From: [Erwinia] mediterraneensis
GTDB taxonomy: Bacteria > Pseudomonadota > Gammaproteobacteria > Enterobacterales > Enterobacteriaceae
Direction of reading: 5' to 3'
Length of the DNA: 64,000 nt
Assembly (NCBI RefSeq): GCF_900604315.1
Contig: NZ_LR026978.1
Span: 2,087,615 to 2,151,614 of the forward strand
Of this stretch, positions 34,992-44,218 are shown in pieces; position 1 is the stretch's first letter; each line of letters begins with the position of its first letter. Under the pieces are notes generated by a model, which ran no database searches, was not told the DNA's origin, and saw nothing but the letters and a program-made list of their open reading frames with translations. Position numbers and translations under genes: made by a program.

Positions 34992-35428
34992 AAAGATCTA
35001 TCGCGATGGCAGGGCTTTTCTTTGTTTTACCGGTCTGTGCTGTTGAAAAACATCCGTGCGTTATTCCCGGTTCTGCGGTAGATATTGCATTGCGTCAGGC
35101 ATTAGAGCAGGACAGTGGTTTTGATGAGAAAAACTGGGATCGCGCGGCTTCCCGGCTTGAACTGATTGAAAATGCCCCGGTATCTGGCCTGTTTGCAGAA
35201 CAACTGGCGCAGGAGGATGCTGCATCTGAACCAGAGGAATCAAAACAGGGTCTTTATAAAGGTATGCTGACGGCTTACTCCTCAAATAATACGCGGAATC
35301 TTATTGTCCGGTATATTTACTTCAATAAACAAGGAAAAAAGAATGTTTATATCGGGTCCGCGCTGGTGGATGATTATGAGTGTTCAGTCAATTTCAAAGG
35401 TTACCTGACAGTATCGCGCGAGTTTTAA
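34988..35428 (+). CDS. Exported protein, putative Tlde1 immunity protein
   Basis: A 146-residue protein with a signal peptide (MKRSIAMAGLFFVLPVCAV). The mature part starts EKHPCVIPGSAVDIALRQAL, continues with a helical acidic section (QLAQEDAASEPEESKQ) and ends with beta-rich YSSNNTRNLIVRYIYFNK and VDDYECSVNFKGYLTVSREF; two mature cysteines could pair. It is translationally coupled by an ATGA overlap to the Tlde1-like gene. Periplasmic location, small size and coupling match the known Tldi1-type immunity arrangement. The gene itself is intact although the effector is broken, which fits retained protection against sister cells. Confidence 0.72.
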   Translation: MKRSIAMAGLFFVLPVCAVEKHPCVIPGSAVDIALRQALEQDSGFDEKNWDRAASRLELIENAPVSGLFAEQLAQEDAASEPEESKQGLYKGMLTAYSSNNTRNLIVRYIYFNKQGKKNVYIGSALVDDYECSVNFKGYLTVSREF

Positions 35429-35524
35429 TGCTCAAAACCGCCAGGTGAACCATTCACAGAATGTCATTAAATGGCTGTGCTGAGAACATCTGGTCAGCGC
35501 CGTAAGAAGTCCTGTACCGCAACG

Positions 35525-35557
35525 CCTGAGCCATCCCCGTAGCGAGGATGGCTCAGG
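35525..35557. terminator. Strong bidirectional terminator
   Basis: A 12-bp perfect stem (CCTGAGCCATCC / GGATGGCTCAGG) with a 9-nt loop between the convergent immunity gene and opgB. Confidence 0.8.
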
Positions 35558-35562
35558 GTGAA

Positions 35563-37860
35563 TTACCCCTGGGGTTGGGGCACGATTTTCAGATCCACCA
35601 TGCCAATGCCCAGCTTGCGCGGATCCTGGCCCACAATATTATCCATATCGGTTAACTGCGGTTCCGGTGGCACAATCACCAGGTTACGGCTGCCCGCTGG
35701 ATTAACGAAATGCAACGTGGTAGTGGTGTCCTTTTCACTCAACGTCAGTAGTTGCTGCTGATCGCCAACGCGTACCGGAATAGGGCGATGGGCATTCGGG
35801 CCATAGGCGCGGGCAGTAATCACCACATCAAAGCGCGGCGGGAGCGGTTCAACATATTCAATCTCCACTTCAGGAGCCAGATTGGCATTTGACCAGCGTC
35901 CCCAACTCTCCGGGCGGGAAATGCCTTTAAAACTTTTCACGCTGGCAGGCGCGCCCGGTACAGCAAACAGGAAGTGGTCCGCCTGATAGCGGATATCGTT
36001 ATCATTAACCCGCATCAGTGCGACGTTACGTTGATACTGTTCGGTGCTGATTTTGCTGGCCGGGAAACGCACTTTGCTCTTATAAAGTGCAGAGGGCACC
36101 GGCATGACGCTGGGCTCTCCGCCCATCTGTCCGATGGCCAGACAGAGATCGGTCGACAACGTCAGTTCCGGTTTCCACAGTCGCGCCATTTTAAAACAGC
36201 GATCGGCCCAGACGAATTTGTCTTCCGGTGCGAAGTCCGCCAGCTGATAACGCAGCGGCGCCGCATATTCCCCTTCCGGCAACGGCTCAACACGTCCTTT
36301 GCCGACGCGGAACAGGATAGGTAACTTAAAGGTCGTGCCTGAAAAGCTGAAGCTGTTTGCCGTCTGGTCGATAGTGAATTCGTCGAGCGTTTCAGGGAAA
36401 TTCCACATCCCGATAATATCGGGTTTCCAGGTCGTGGCTTTTTGCTTCAGGTCTTTAAACACCACCGATAAAGAGGTGCCTGACAGGCTGCTGCGCCCGA
36501 GACCCAGGAAATTATCCCCACCCAGAATATCCAGCACCGTGGCACCGTTATCGAGGGTGTTACGCCGTCCGGCGATCACATCTGCCTGCGGCTGGTCGCC
36601 GCGAATAACAAAAAAGAGATTATGACGCGGCTGCTGAACCAGATACTGATGCGCCGTATTGTTCATCGCCAGATGATCGGAAGCGACAACAATCACGGTG
36701 TTTTTAAACCACGGGGACGCCTTGATGCGTTCAATCAGGCGCGCAATATGTTCCTGCGAACAGGCAACAGCACTGAATGACTGATTCGGTTTACCTTCAT
36801 AGCTAAAGCTTTTGCGCTGACAGCTGCGGGAAATAAAGCCGTCCGGATGATGGGTATCTACCGTCAGGGTAAACAGGGCAAAACGCTTATTCTGACGAGA
36901 AAGCGCTTCATACTGCTCAAACACCTCATCCATCACGGTATCGTCATAAAAACCCCAGTTGTTACGATAGGCGGGATCGGCCACCTTGCTCATCAGCTCC
37001 TGCGCGCCATACATATGTTGCGGCTCGAAACCGTGTGATTGCAGAAAAATATCTTTACCGGCGAAACGCAGGTCGGCTCCCTGAATAAACCAGTTTTCAT
37101 AGCCGGAGTTCTTCAGGATATCGCCGAGGCAAAGATTCTGCGGATAAAAACTGGAGAGCGAAGCGGAGGCGTTGCCATTAAAGGGAGCAAACAGCGGAAT
37201 GCCGCATTGGGAGGCGACCATACCGGCAATGGTGTAATCGGTACCGGGCAGCTGCTCGGTACCGCTGAAATCGAGGCTCTGCGCGATTTCCCGGCTCAGC
37301 TCCGGCGCCAGGCCGGGAAAGGTCTGTTGATTGAAGTAAGTACGCTCAAGGCTCTCGCCATAGATATAGACGAGATTAAGCTTTGGTTCAGGAATCTTTT
37401 TCTGCGGCACTTTGAAATAGCTGGCAAAATCGGAGTCTCCCAGCCGCGTATGAGTGGCGAACAGGCTGGTGACCTGCTGAAACGCGGGGGTGGTTTGCAC
37501 TGAACCGACAGCACAGGCGACGGCGAACAGGCTCCAGCCCAGATGATGCGGCCGATTCTGACGACGTAAAATCCACGAGAGCAGAAAAAACAACAAACAG
37601 AGCACCGCCAGCAACCCAAGGGCCGGAGCGATATATTTTGCCGTTCCGGCCCCCGTCAGGCTGTTGGTCAACGTATAGATCACGGCATCAGTAATCCCTT
37701 CGCCCGTAAAGTAGTTACTGGCGTAAAGGGCAGCATTGAGCAGAATAAACAGGGTAAGAAGCAGTAAAATCAGGGTAAACCAGAATTTGTTGCGCCCGGC
37801 TTTATATGAATAGACAGCAATGGATGCCAGAAATAAGATTACTGACAAGAATTCGGACAA
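35563..37860 (-). CDS. opgB: Phosphoglycerol transferase I (osmoregulated periplasmic glucan modification)
   Basis: A 765-residue inner-membrane enzyme that moves phosphoglycerol from phosphatidylglycerol to periplasmic glucans. It is collinear with E. coli OpgB (763): about four N-terminal helices ([21 protein letters not shown] ... [10 protein letters not shown]), then an alkaline-phosphatase-superfamily domain with [13 protein letters not shown], the nucleophile region [29 protein letters not shown] and [12 protein letters not shown] place the start at TTG 37860 (MSEFLSV, as in E. coli MSELLSF) with AGAGGAA upstream; an in-frame ATG at 37914 would add 18 residues unlike the family. Composition is normal for the chromosome. 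Confidence 0.93.
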   Translation of the reverse strand: MSEFLSVILFLASIAVYSYKAGRNKFWFTLILLLLTLFILLNAALYASNYFTGEGITDAVIYTLTNSLTGAGTAKYIAPALGLLAVLCLLFFLLSWILRRQNRPHHLGWSLFAVACAVGSVQTTPAFQQVTSLFATHTRLGDSDFASYFKVPQKKIPEPKLNLVYIYGESLERTYFNQQTFPGLAPELSREIAQSLDFSGTEQLPGTDYTIAGMVASQCGIPLFAPFNGNASASLSSFYPQNLCLGDILKNSGYENWFIQGADLRFAGKDIFLQSHGFEPQHMYGAQELMSKVADPAYRNNWGFYDDTVMDEVFEQYEALSRQNKRFALFTLTVDTHHPDGFISRSCQRKSFSYEGKPNQSFSAVACSQEHIARLIERIKASPWFKNTVIVVASDHLAMNNTAHQYLVQQPRHNLFFVIRGDQPQADVIAGRRNTLDNGATVLDILGGDNFLGLGRSSLSGTSLSVVFKDLKQKATTWKPDIIGMWNFPETLDEFTIDQTANSFSFSGTTFKLPILFRVGKGRVEPLPEGEYAAPLRYQLADFAPEDKFVWADRCFKMARLWKPELTLSTDLCLAIGQMGGEPSVMPVPSALYKSKVRFPASKISTEQYQRNVALMRVNDNDIRYQADHFLFAVPGAPASVKSFKGISRPESWGRWSNANLAPEVEIEYVEPLPPRFDVVITARAYGPNAHRPIPVRVGDQQQLLTLSEKDTTTTLHFVNPAGSRNLVIVPPEPQLTDMDNIVGQDPRKLGIGMVDLKIVPQPQG

Positions 37861-38177
37861 CGTCAATTCCTCTCTCTCTGTGAACGGGCGGCTCCCTGCG
37901 AATGCAGACTGCATGATCCGTCAATCTATCCCGCCTGTCATACGGCTGCAACATATCCCGCCAGATTTGTGCTGGCGGTTTGAAAATGGTTTAACAGGGG
38001 GAGGCTGAGGAATAGCGATGCTGCCCGATTTCAGCGCCCGGGCGGCGCTGGCATCAGAGGCAGGGTAGCAGATTCTGCCGCAGGGGAGAGACGCAGGATG
38101 CCTGTGCCGCTCGTTTCTGGATCGTGCGCTCCAGCCAGATTCAGGCTCCACGCGCGATTTGCACCGTGTTTCACGGA
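37861..38177. other. 317-bp gap between opgB and the glycosyltransferase gene
   Basis: No gene or clear hairpin was identified. It should contain the opgB promoter and the end of the glycosyltransferase transcript. Confidence 0.35.
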
Positions 38178-39200
38178 CTAGGCGCGCGCTTTGTCGGCCG
38201 GTGATGGCAGTGAGGCGGGCAGCTGTTGCGTACGCGCGTGCATCATTTCACCAATAATACTGGTGCGATTATAAAAGCCGAGCTTCAGATTGAAATCGAG
38301 ATGCAGACGCTCATTACCGGTTAATTTAATAATAGGCGGTGGCGTTTGTGGCCGCTGATTAAACATTACCATGCGGGCAAAGGCGTCGCTGTCCCAGCTG
38401 TGCATACGCTGATAATAAAAGGCGTTCGCTTCGCATTTACGTAAGAAAACATTAATCCGGCGATACTCTTTTATTGCCGCCTGCTGGGCCAGATAAATAA
38501 GCAGGTACGGAGGATCCGCGATTTTCTGCACAATAAAGGGATAGTCATCACGCTTTTTCATTTCATAAAAATAGTTTTGCGCACCCAGGTGTTTTACCGG
38601 CGTCAGCTGTTTTAACCATTCGCGAATAAAGGGATTCTGTGGCGGCGTCGCCAGGAACCAGCTCTCAATAACCGGAGAGAGATAATTAACCGTAGAGACA
38701 TCACGATAATAGCCAATAAGATCCATGGGCTTATCCTGATGGATACGGTGCACCCAGGAGAGATCCTCAAACAGGATCGTGCTGCAATCGAGCCAGATGC
38801 CGCCATAGCGGTAAAGCAGCTCCAGGCGGATAATATCGCTTTTCAGCGCGATGGTCAGATCGGAGGAGGTGAAATTCAATTCCGGTAACCAGTCTGCCAG
38901 CGTACGCTGATTTAATATCCTGACATCGTGATCCGGATTTTTAGCGCGAATGGCATCTACCATTAACGCAATGGATTTTGGCAGGGTAATATCGTGCCAG
39001 TACATCCAGATAACGTGTGGAATCTCAGGCAGCGTTTTCTTCCCGGAAATTATAATGACATCATCTTCCAGTGCGGGATCATATTCCGGCGCCTTTACAG
39101 CTTGTTGTTGCTTTTTATGGATAAGCATCTGGCTGGTAAAAGCGATACGTTTCCAGTTATGCCAGAGTTTACGCGCAGGTTGTATGATTTTTTTATTCAT
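38178..39200 (-). CDS. Capsular polysaccharide synthesis-type glycosyltransferase
   Basis: A 340-residue GT32-like glycosyltransferase of the Caps_synth type. The core is IPHVIWMYWHDITLPKSI, then the region preceding the nucleotide-sugar site, IALKSDIIRLELLYRYGGIWLDCSTILFEDL, which contains the GGxWxD form of the DxD motif, and the downstream SPVIESWFLATPPQNPFIREW. These enzymes add a sugar to surface glycans in the cytoplasm. No wzx/wzy or other polysaccharide genes lie nearby, so it is an orphan. It has no membrane segment. Specific donor and acceptor are unknown. Confidence 0.82.
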   Translation of the reverse strand: MNKKIIQPARKLWHNWKRIAFTSQMLIHKKQQQAVKAPEYDPALEDDVIIISGKKTLPEIPHVIWMYWHDITLPKSIALMVDAIRAKNPDHDVRILNQRTLADWLPELNFTSSDLTIALKSDIIRLELLYRYGGIWLDCSTILFEDLSWVHRIHQDKPMDLIGYYRDVSTVNYLSPVIESWFLATPPQNPFIREWLKQLTPVKHLGAQNYFYEMKKRDDYPFIVQKIADPPYLLIYLAQQAAIKEYRRINVFLRKCEANAFYYQRMHSWDSDAFARMVMFNQRPQTPPPIIKLTGNERLHLDFNLKLGFYNRTSIIGEMMHARTQQLPASLPSPADKARA

Positions 39201-39651
39201 AATGCACCTGTTTGTTGTCGTTATAGTGGTTAAGCTTCCCTGATGCTAACGCGTCAAAAGACGCGCGGGAGGTATCCTTATTGCTGTGTTTAAATCAGTC
39301 GTACCGTTGCTTAATAAAACATTCTCGGGAAAGAAGCTATCTATTTCCCGAAAATTAGGATTATCTTGAAAAGGGGCCGCCAGCGGAAGAATAGAGAAGT
39401 GCGGCCATACAGCAGGATTAGTTTTTTGATTATATTACGGATGTGCTCAGGGATAGCCTGAGGATTATCTTAATCGCTATTATTTTATTCCCGCCATAAC
39501 AATCAGTTTCGGGCCTGCGTTTTTTAGTGTCATAAAGGGCGATATGGATCACGGTGTCATTCATCAGCCTGGCGCAGGATCCCGCCGGAATATGAACGCA
39601 GCTGCATCGGTTGTCTACGCTTAAAGCAGGTTTCTCAGGAAGGAAGGATTT
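39201..39651. other. 451-bp intergenic region between divergent genes
   Basis: AT-rich near the glycosyltransferase. One hairpin stands out: TCGGGAAA / TTTCCCGA at 39325-39351 with an 11-nt loop, possibly a leader structure or terminator. GGAAGGA precedes the beta-propeller ATG. No other feature is supported. Confidence 0.4.
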
Positions 39652-40605
39652 ATGACACATGCAAAAAACGGGTTACTGGCCGTGGATAAGCAGGGCAACC
39701 GCGTTCTGTTTCTTAATCCTGACACCTTTGCCGTTGAACAGGAGCTGAATGCGTTTCCACCCTCTCCACATGAGTTGCTGATGCTGCCGCATCTGGCAAA
39801 AGCCTATGTTCCTGTCTTTGGCGATGATACCCAGGGGCATCACCCCCATGCCGGTCATAAAATCGCAGTGATCGACCTGCGCCAGCGACGTATCAGTAAG
39901 TTTATCAATTTGCATCCGTTAATTTCCCCCCGCTTTGGCCAGCTGGGGCGTGACGGTAAGGTCTACCTCTGCTGCGAGAAAAGTGCTGTGGTGGCGGTGG
40001 TGGATCCGCACAGCGATCAGCTGGAGCGCACTATCCCTGTTCCGTCGCATCATGCCCATCGGCTGGCTCTGTCGCCGAGCGGCCGCAAGCTTTTTACCGA
40101 TAACGAAGAGGACGCCTCGATTACCGTGGTTGATCTTTGTGAGGCCTCAGGACGGGTGATTGACAACATTTTGCTGCACGGGCCCATTGCGGGTCTGGCG
40201 GCCTCGCCACGCCATCCTTACCTGGTTGCCACGGCGGCAGATGAACCGGTGCTGTATGTCATTGATCGTCAGAGTCATCGCATACGCCAGCGCCTGCCGC
40301 TGCCGGGACATACCCGACCGTGTCGGGTGGCGCGCTTCAGCGCTAACGGCGAACGGCTGGTGGTGATTGGCGATCAGGAGCCGATCATCACCTTGTTTGA
40401 TGAGCTGCTGAATCCGCTGGGAGATATACATGTCGGCAGCAAGCCGATGGATGGCTGTTTCAGTGAGGATAACCGCACCTTGCTGATCGCTAACCAGGGG
40501 GACGGCACCCTGAGCGTGATCGATCTGCAGCAGCAAAAAGTGATAGCCACGCCGCGCGTCGGTACCGGCTGTGAAGTGTTGAGCTACTTCCAGCTCAACG
40601 ACTAA
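39652..40605 (+). CDS. YncE-like beta-propeller protein
   Basis: A 317-residue protein made of repeating beta-propeller blades of the YVTN/YncE type: IAVIDLRQRRISKFINL, VAVVDPHSDQLERTIPVPS, ITVVDLCEASGRVIDNILL, LYVIDRQSHRIRQRLPLP, ITLFDELLNPLGDIHV and LSVIDLQQQKVIATPRVG are blade edges spaced about 45 residues apart. Unlike YncE it has no signal peptide, so it is probably cytoplasmic. Function is unknown; relatives serve as binding platforms. It overlaps the convergent phosphatase gene by 4 bp. Confidence 0.8.
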   Translation: MTHAKNGLLAVDKQGNRVLFLNPDTFAVEQELNAFPPSPHELLMLPHLAKAYVPVFGDDTQGHHPHAGHKIAVIDLRQRRISKFINLHPLISPRFGQLGRDGKVYLCCEKSAVVAVVDPHSDQLERTIPVPSHHAHRLALSPSGRKLFTDNEEDASITVVDLCEASGRVIDNILLHGPIAGLAASPRHPYLVATAADEPVLYVIDRQSHRIRQRLPLPGHTRPCRVARFSANGERLVVIGDQEPIITLFDELLNPLGDIHVGSKPMDGCFSEDNRTLLIANQGDGTLSVIDLQQQKVIATPRVGTGCEVLSYFQLND

Positions 40606-41156
40606 ATAAAGGGACGATGATAGATGGAGGTGCTCCAGTGGCGGCTGCTGGCATGCTTCTCCGCCTGCCAGCCCCGTTTACGCAGCTCACGGGTAATCAT
40701 CTTGTTCATCAGACCATGCCCGACCAGCAGCACGGTGCCGCGTCGCGAGAGGGCCACCAACTTATCCGCCGCCTGGCGCGCGCGTTGCCGCGCATGCTGC
40801 AGAGACTCGGTACGTCCGGCCAGGCCACACAGCCACAGGAAATAAAGCAGTGCCAGCCAGAGCGTGGGCGGCAGATGCAGGCGCTCAGAAGGCAGTTCCG
40901 GCACAGCCACTTCGCGAAACAACGCATCAATCTCATTGGGCTGCATACCCAGTTGGGTCAGTGAGGAGCGCGCCCGCGGCAACGGGCTGGAGACAATCAC
41001 TTCTGCCTGGCGCGCAATCGCGAGGCTACGCGCTGGCGGAGCGTCGCACACCGGGGCCATATCATACGCCCTGCACCAGGCGGCAAGCGCCTGCGCATTT
41101 ATCCGGCCTGCAGTCTGCTGTTCGGGTTTACCGTGGCGCATCAAAATGATTGTCAT
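40602..41156 (-). CDS. Histidine phosphatase family protein
   Basis: A 184-residue branch-1 histidine phosphatase. The phospho-accepting His is in IILMRHGKPE at the N-terminus (usual LxRHGxx), and the second catalytic His is in VLLVGHGLMNKMI; VIVSSPLPRARSS supplies the conserved Ser-Pro-Arg segment. A hydrophobic stretch LALLYFLWLCGLAG is atypical for a soluble phosphatase. Phosphorylated substrate unknown; SixA/CobC/GpmB relatives vary widely. The stop codons of this gene and the beta-propeller gene interlock. Confidence 0.83.
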   Translation of the reverse strand: MTIILMRHGKPEQQTAGRINAQALAAWCRAYDMAPVCDAPPARSLAIARQAEVIVSSPLPRARSSLTQLGMQPNEIDALFREVAVPELPSERLHLPPTLWLALLYFLWLCGLAGRTESLQHARQRARQAADKLVALSRRGTVLLVGHGLMNKMITRELRKRGWQAEKHASSRHWSTSIYHRPFI

Positions 41157-41385
41157 ATTGCATCTGCCTTATCGCTTTTCAGCCTGAAAGCGTATCTATT
41201 GTCAGCGCCAGTTCTGCGCGTCAGGCCCAGGTTAACTACAGAAAAACTTTGTAATAACAGAAGTTAATAATCCCTCTCCTGAGACTGATTTATCAATATG
41301 GCAAAGATAATGGCTGAAATGCAAATAAAATGCCTGTTTTGCGAGCGAAAATGCAGGGCTATGAATTTTGCTTGAAAACTTGCAG

Positions 41386-41406
41386 ATAGTGACCATTTGT
41401 CACTAT
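41386..41406. promoter_or_regulatory. Inverted repeat ATAGTGAC-N5-GTCACTAT
   Basis: Perfect 8-bp arms with a 5-bp spacer. Shape and spacing suit a dimeric repressor. No regulator can be assigned; it is 40 bp from the next palindrome. Confidence 0.5.
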
Positions 41407-41445
41407 GTATTTAATCTAATGTTTTTTTGCGTTTTCCACTTGATT

Positions 41446-41463
41446 TATCTACGCGCGTAGATA
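41446..41463. promoter_or_regulatory. Perfect 18-bp palindrome, probable LacI-family operator
   Basis: TATCTACGCGCGTAGATA is fully self-complementary with a central CG, the shape of LacI-family operators. The broken LacI gene at 43171 in the same cluster is the natural candidate to bind here and control the MFS transporter and nucleoside hydrolase. Confidence 0.6.
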
Positions 41464-41718
41464 CACTGGGCAACGAGTGATAACTCACGCATCACGAGTG
41501 TTGTTTAGACTGCAAAGAATCACGTTGCATTTGCTGTATTAAAACGATCGGTAAAACACCGGCAACATCAGCAAAGAAGATTGCGTTCAACACCAGGGAA
41601 CCTTTTACTGATTTTTACCACGCAGCACATCCAGCCTCGTTGCCGGGGAGTTCTCTCTCTAAGGAGGGAGTTTTCCCACGGAAGGGAACACATTCAACAG
41701 CGACATAAGGAAATGATG

Positions 41719-43095
41719 ATGACTTCAGCAAAAACAGAGGCCTCGCCTCTCTCCCCCGCCGATCAGCGGCTGAACGATCGCGCCGGACGCAAAGCATTCT
41801 GGCGCGCCACTTTCTCTTGCTGGCTTGGCACCGCCATGGAGTATGCGGATTTTGCTCTCTATGGCCTGGCTGCCGGTCTGATTTTCGGCGATGTTTTCTT
41901 TCCTGAGGCGTCACCCGCCATGGCGCTACTTTCCAGCTTTGCCACCTGGTCGGTGGGCTTTATTGCCCGTCCGATTGGCGCCCTGTTTTTTGGCTGGTTA
42001 GGCGATCGCAAAGGACGCAAAGTGGTGATGATCACCACCATTATCCTGATGGGCGTCTCCACCACGCTGATCGGCGCTATCCCCGGTTATGATACTATTG
42101 GCCTCTGGGCCCCCGCCTGTCTGGTGCTGCTGCGTTTCAGCCAGGGACTGGGCGCCGGGGCGGAACTCTCAGGCGGCACCGTGGTGCTGGGTGAGTATGC
42201 GCCCGTTACGCGCCGCGGACTGGTCGCTTCGGTGATTGCGCTGGGCTCTAACAGTGGCACCCTGCTGGCCTCACTGGTCTGGCTGGCGGTGATTCAGATG
42301 GATCAACAACAGCTGCTGGAGTGGGGCTGGCGCATTCCTTTTCTGAGCAGTGCCCTGATTGCGCTGGCGGCGCTGTGGATCCGTCGCCACCTGCAGGAAA
42401 CGCCGGTATTCGCACGGCGTCAGGCCGAACAGCGGGAAATGGCCGCTAAGTATAAAGAAGAGGTGGCCTGCGAGACATCGGGCAGCTTCTGGCAGCGCAG
42501 CCGGTCATTCTGGCTGATGGTCGGCCTGCGTATCGGAGAAAATGGGCCCTCTTACCTGGCGCAGGGTTTTATGGTGGGGTACGTGGCGAAAGTATTAACC
42601 ATGGATAAAACGGTGCCCACCACCGCGGTCTTTATCGCCTCCTTTTTAGGTTTTCTGGTTATCCCTTTCGCCGGCTGGCTCTCTGACCGCTTTGGCCGCC
42701 GCATCACCTATCGCGGTTTCTGTCTGCTGCTGATGTTCTACGCCTGGCCCGCCTTTATGCTGCTGGAGAGCCGTGAACCGGCACTGGTGATTACGGCGAT
42801 TGTGGTGGGTATGGCGCTGGCTTCGCTGGGCATCTTTGGCGTGCAGGCCGCGTGGGGCGTGGAGATGTTTGGCGTGAAGCATCGCTATACTAAGATGGCG
42901 GTAGCAAAAGAGCTGGGCTCCATTCTGTCAGGAGGAACCGCTCCCTTGCTGGCGGCAGCCATGTTCTCTTTTACGGGACACTGGTGGCCGATTGCGCTCT
43001 ACTTTTCAGCGATGGCTGCTATCGGCTTTATCACCACCTTTTTAGCCCCGGAGACGCGCGGACGCGATCTTAACCTGACAGAAGACGCTGTGTAA
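41719..43095 (+). CDS. MFS transporter, metabolite:H+ symporter (MHS) family
   Basis: A 458-residue, 12-helix transporter. The MHS hallmark GFIARPIGALFFGWLGDRKGRKVVMITTIILMG lies between helices 2 and 3, with LRFSQGLGAGAELSGGTVVLGEYAP in helix 4 and WLSDRFGRRITYRGFC in the second half. MHS members such as KgtP, ShiA and ProP take up organic acids or zwitterions. Start: AAGGAA is spaced 6 nt from ATG 41719; ATGs at 41713 and 41716 are also in frame. It is followed by a terminator, then a LacI regulator and a nucleoside hydrolase, so a role in nucleoside uptake is possible although unusual for MHS. Confidence 0.85.
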   Translation: MTSAKTEASPLSPADQRLNDRAGRKAFWRATFSCWLGTAMEYADFALYGLAAGLIFGDVFFPEASPAMALLSSFATWSVGFIARPIGALFFGWLGDRKGRKVVMITTIILMGVSTTLIGAIPGYDTIGLWAPACLVLLRFSQGLGAGAELSGGTVVLGEYAPVTRRGLVASVIALGSNSGTLLASLVWLAVIQMDQQQLLEWGWRIPFLSSALIALAALWIRRHLQETPVFARRQAEQREMAAKYKEEVACETSGSFWQRSRSFWLMVGLRIGENGPSYLAQGFMVGYVAKVLTMDKTVPTTAVFIASFLGFLVIPFAGWLSDRFGRRITYRGFCLLLMFYAWPAFMLLESREPALVITAIVVGMALASLGIFGVQAAWGVEMFGVKHRYTKMAVAKELGSILSGGTAPLLAAAMFSFTGHWWPIALYFSAMAAIGFITTFLAPETRGRDLNLTEDAV

Positions 43096-43121
43096 TTTCT
43101 CTTTTCAGGCCGGGCAAGATG

Positions 43122-43143
43122 CTGACCAGTCGCCACTGGTCAG
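43122..43143 (+). terminator. Rho-independent terminator after the MFS gene
   Basis: A 9-bp perfect stem (CTGACCAGT / ACTGGTCAG), 4-nt loop, followed by TGATTTTTTATT. A textbook terminator. Confidence 0.88.
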
Positions 43144-43170
43144 TGATTTTTTATTCTGGAGACAGCGTCA

Positions 43171-44218
43171 GTGGCAAAACAGCATTCCGGACGTGTGACC
43201 CGCACTGATGTCGCCAAAGCTGCCGGGACATCGGTCGCGGTGGTCAGTTATGTCATTAACAATGGCCCGCGCGCGGTGGCGGAAGCGCGTCCTCAAGGCG
43301 ATCCAGCAGACGGGCTACCGGCCGAATGGCGTGGCGCGTGCGCTGGCATCAGGCAGCACCAAAACCTTTGGCCTGGTGGTGCCGAATATTGCCAATCCTT
43401 TTGTGGCCTCCATGGCACACCTGCTGCTCCAGGAATCGCTGAATCACGGTCACGTTATGTTGCTGGGGGATGCGGGTGACGATCGCCAGCGCGAGCTGGA
43501 GCTGATTCATAGCCTGTTGAATCGTCAGGTGGATGGCCTGTTTTATACCAGCGTCGATCGGCATCCCTATATTGATGTCCTGCTGGCCAGCGGTACGCCC
43601 TTTGTGATGCTGGACCGCGTCGCCGCCCAGCCGGAAGTGAATATGCTGTATGTCAACGAACGTGAGGCGGCGCGTCAGGCGACGACGCATCTGCTCAGCC
43701 ACGGTTATCAGCGTGTCGGTATGATCAGCGGCCCGCCGGAGATGCTGAATGCGCAGGATCGTATTCAGGGCTGGCGCGATGCGATGGAGGAGTACCAGCT
43801 TGAGGTCGATGAGCAGCTGATTTTTCCTGCCAGCTATACGCGTGAGGGCGGCTATGCTGCGGCGCAGTGGATGCTGAGTGAGAACCGGCTGCCACGTGCG
43901 CTGTTCGCCAGTAATGAAGGGCAGGCGACAGGTTGTATTCGCGCTTTTTTTGAACAGGGTATCCGCGTCCCGGAAGATGTGGCGCTGGTCTGTTTTAACG
44001 GGACTGAGCAGTCGCTGTTTCATGTTCCTTCTCTAACCTCTGTCCGGCAGCCGCTGCGCGAGATGGCCCGCTGCGCCATTGCGATGCTGAAAAACCCGCA
44101 GGACGGGGTAAAACACCAGGAATTTAGTCATCAGCTGGAGCTCGGTGAGTCTTGCGGCTGTAAAAATCTGACGTCTTTAATGAATAAAAACGAGACCAAT
44201 GAAGCGAGTGATTATTGA
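43171..44218 (+). pseudogene. LacI-family regulator, frameshifted near codon 43
   Basis: GTG 43171 starts MAKQHSGRVTRTDVAKAAGT with an intact helix-turn-helix (TDVAKAAGTSVAVVSYVINNGPR) in one frame. After VAEA (about 43290) the family sequence continues in the +1 frame as RVLKAIQQTGYRPNGVARALASGSTKTFGLVVPNIANPFVAS and runs to 44218. The residues usually found between (as in VAEATRxRVL) are missing, so a small deletion of non-triplet length is likely, or a sequence error. As read, the repressor would lose its hinge and sensor domain. It overlaps the nucleoside hydrolase start by 20 bp. If truly broken, the cluster may be constitutive. Confidence 0.8.

Larger units (their letters stand above)
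41157..41718. other. 562-bp regulatory region upstream of the MFS transporter
   Basis: A long AT-rich leader containing two palindromes (41386-41406 and 41446-41463) described separately. Neither strand shows a believable gene. The distance from the palindromes to the transporter ATG (over 250 bp) allows a long 5' UTR. Confidence 0.45.
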
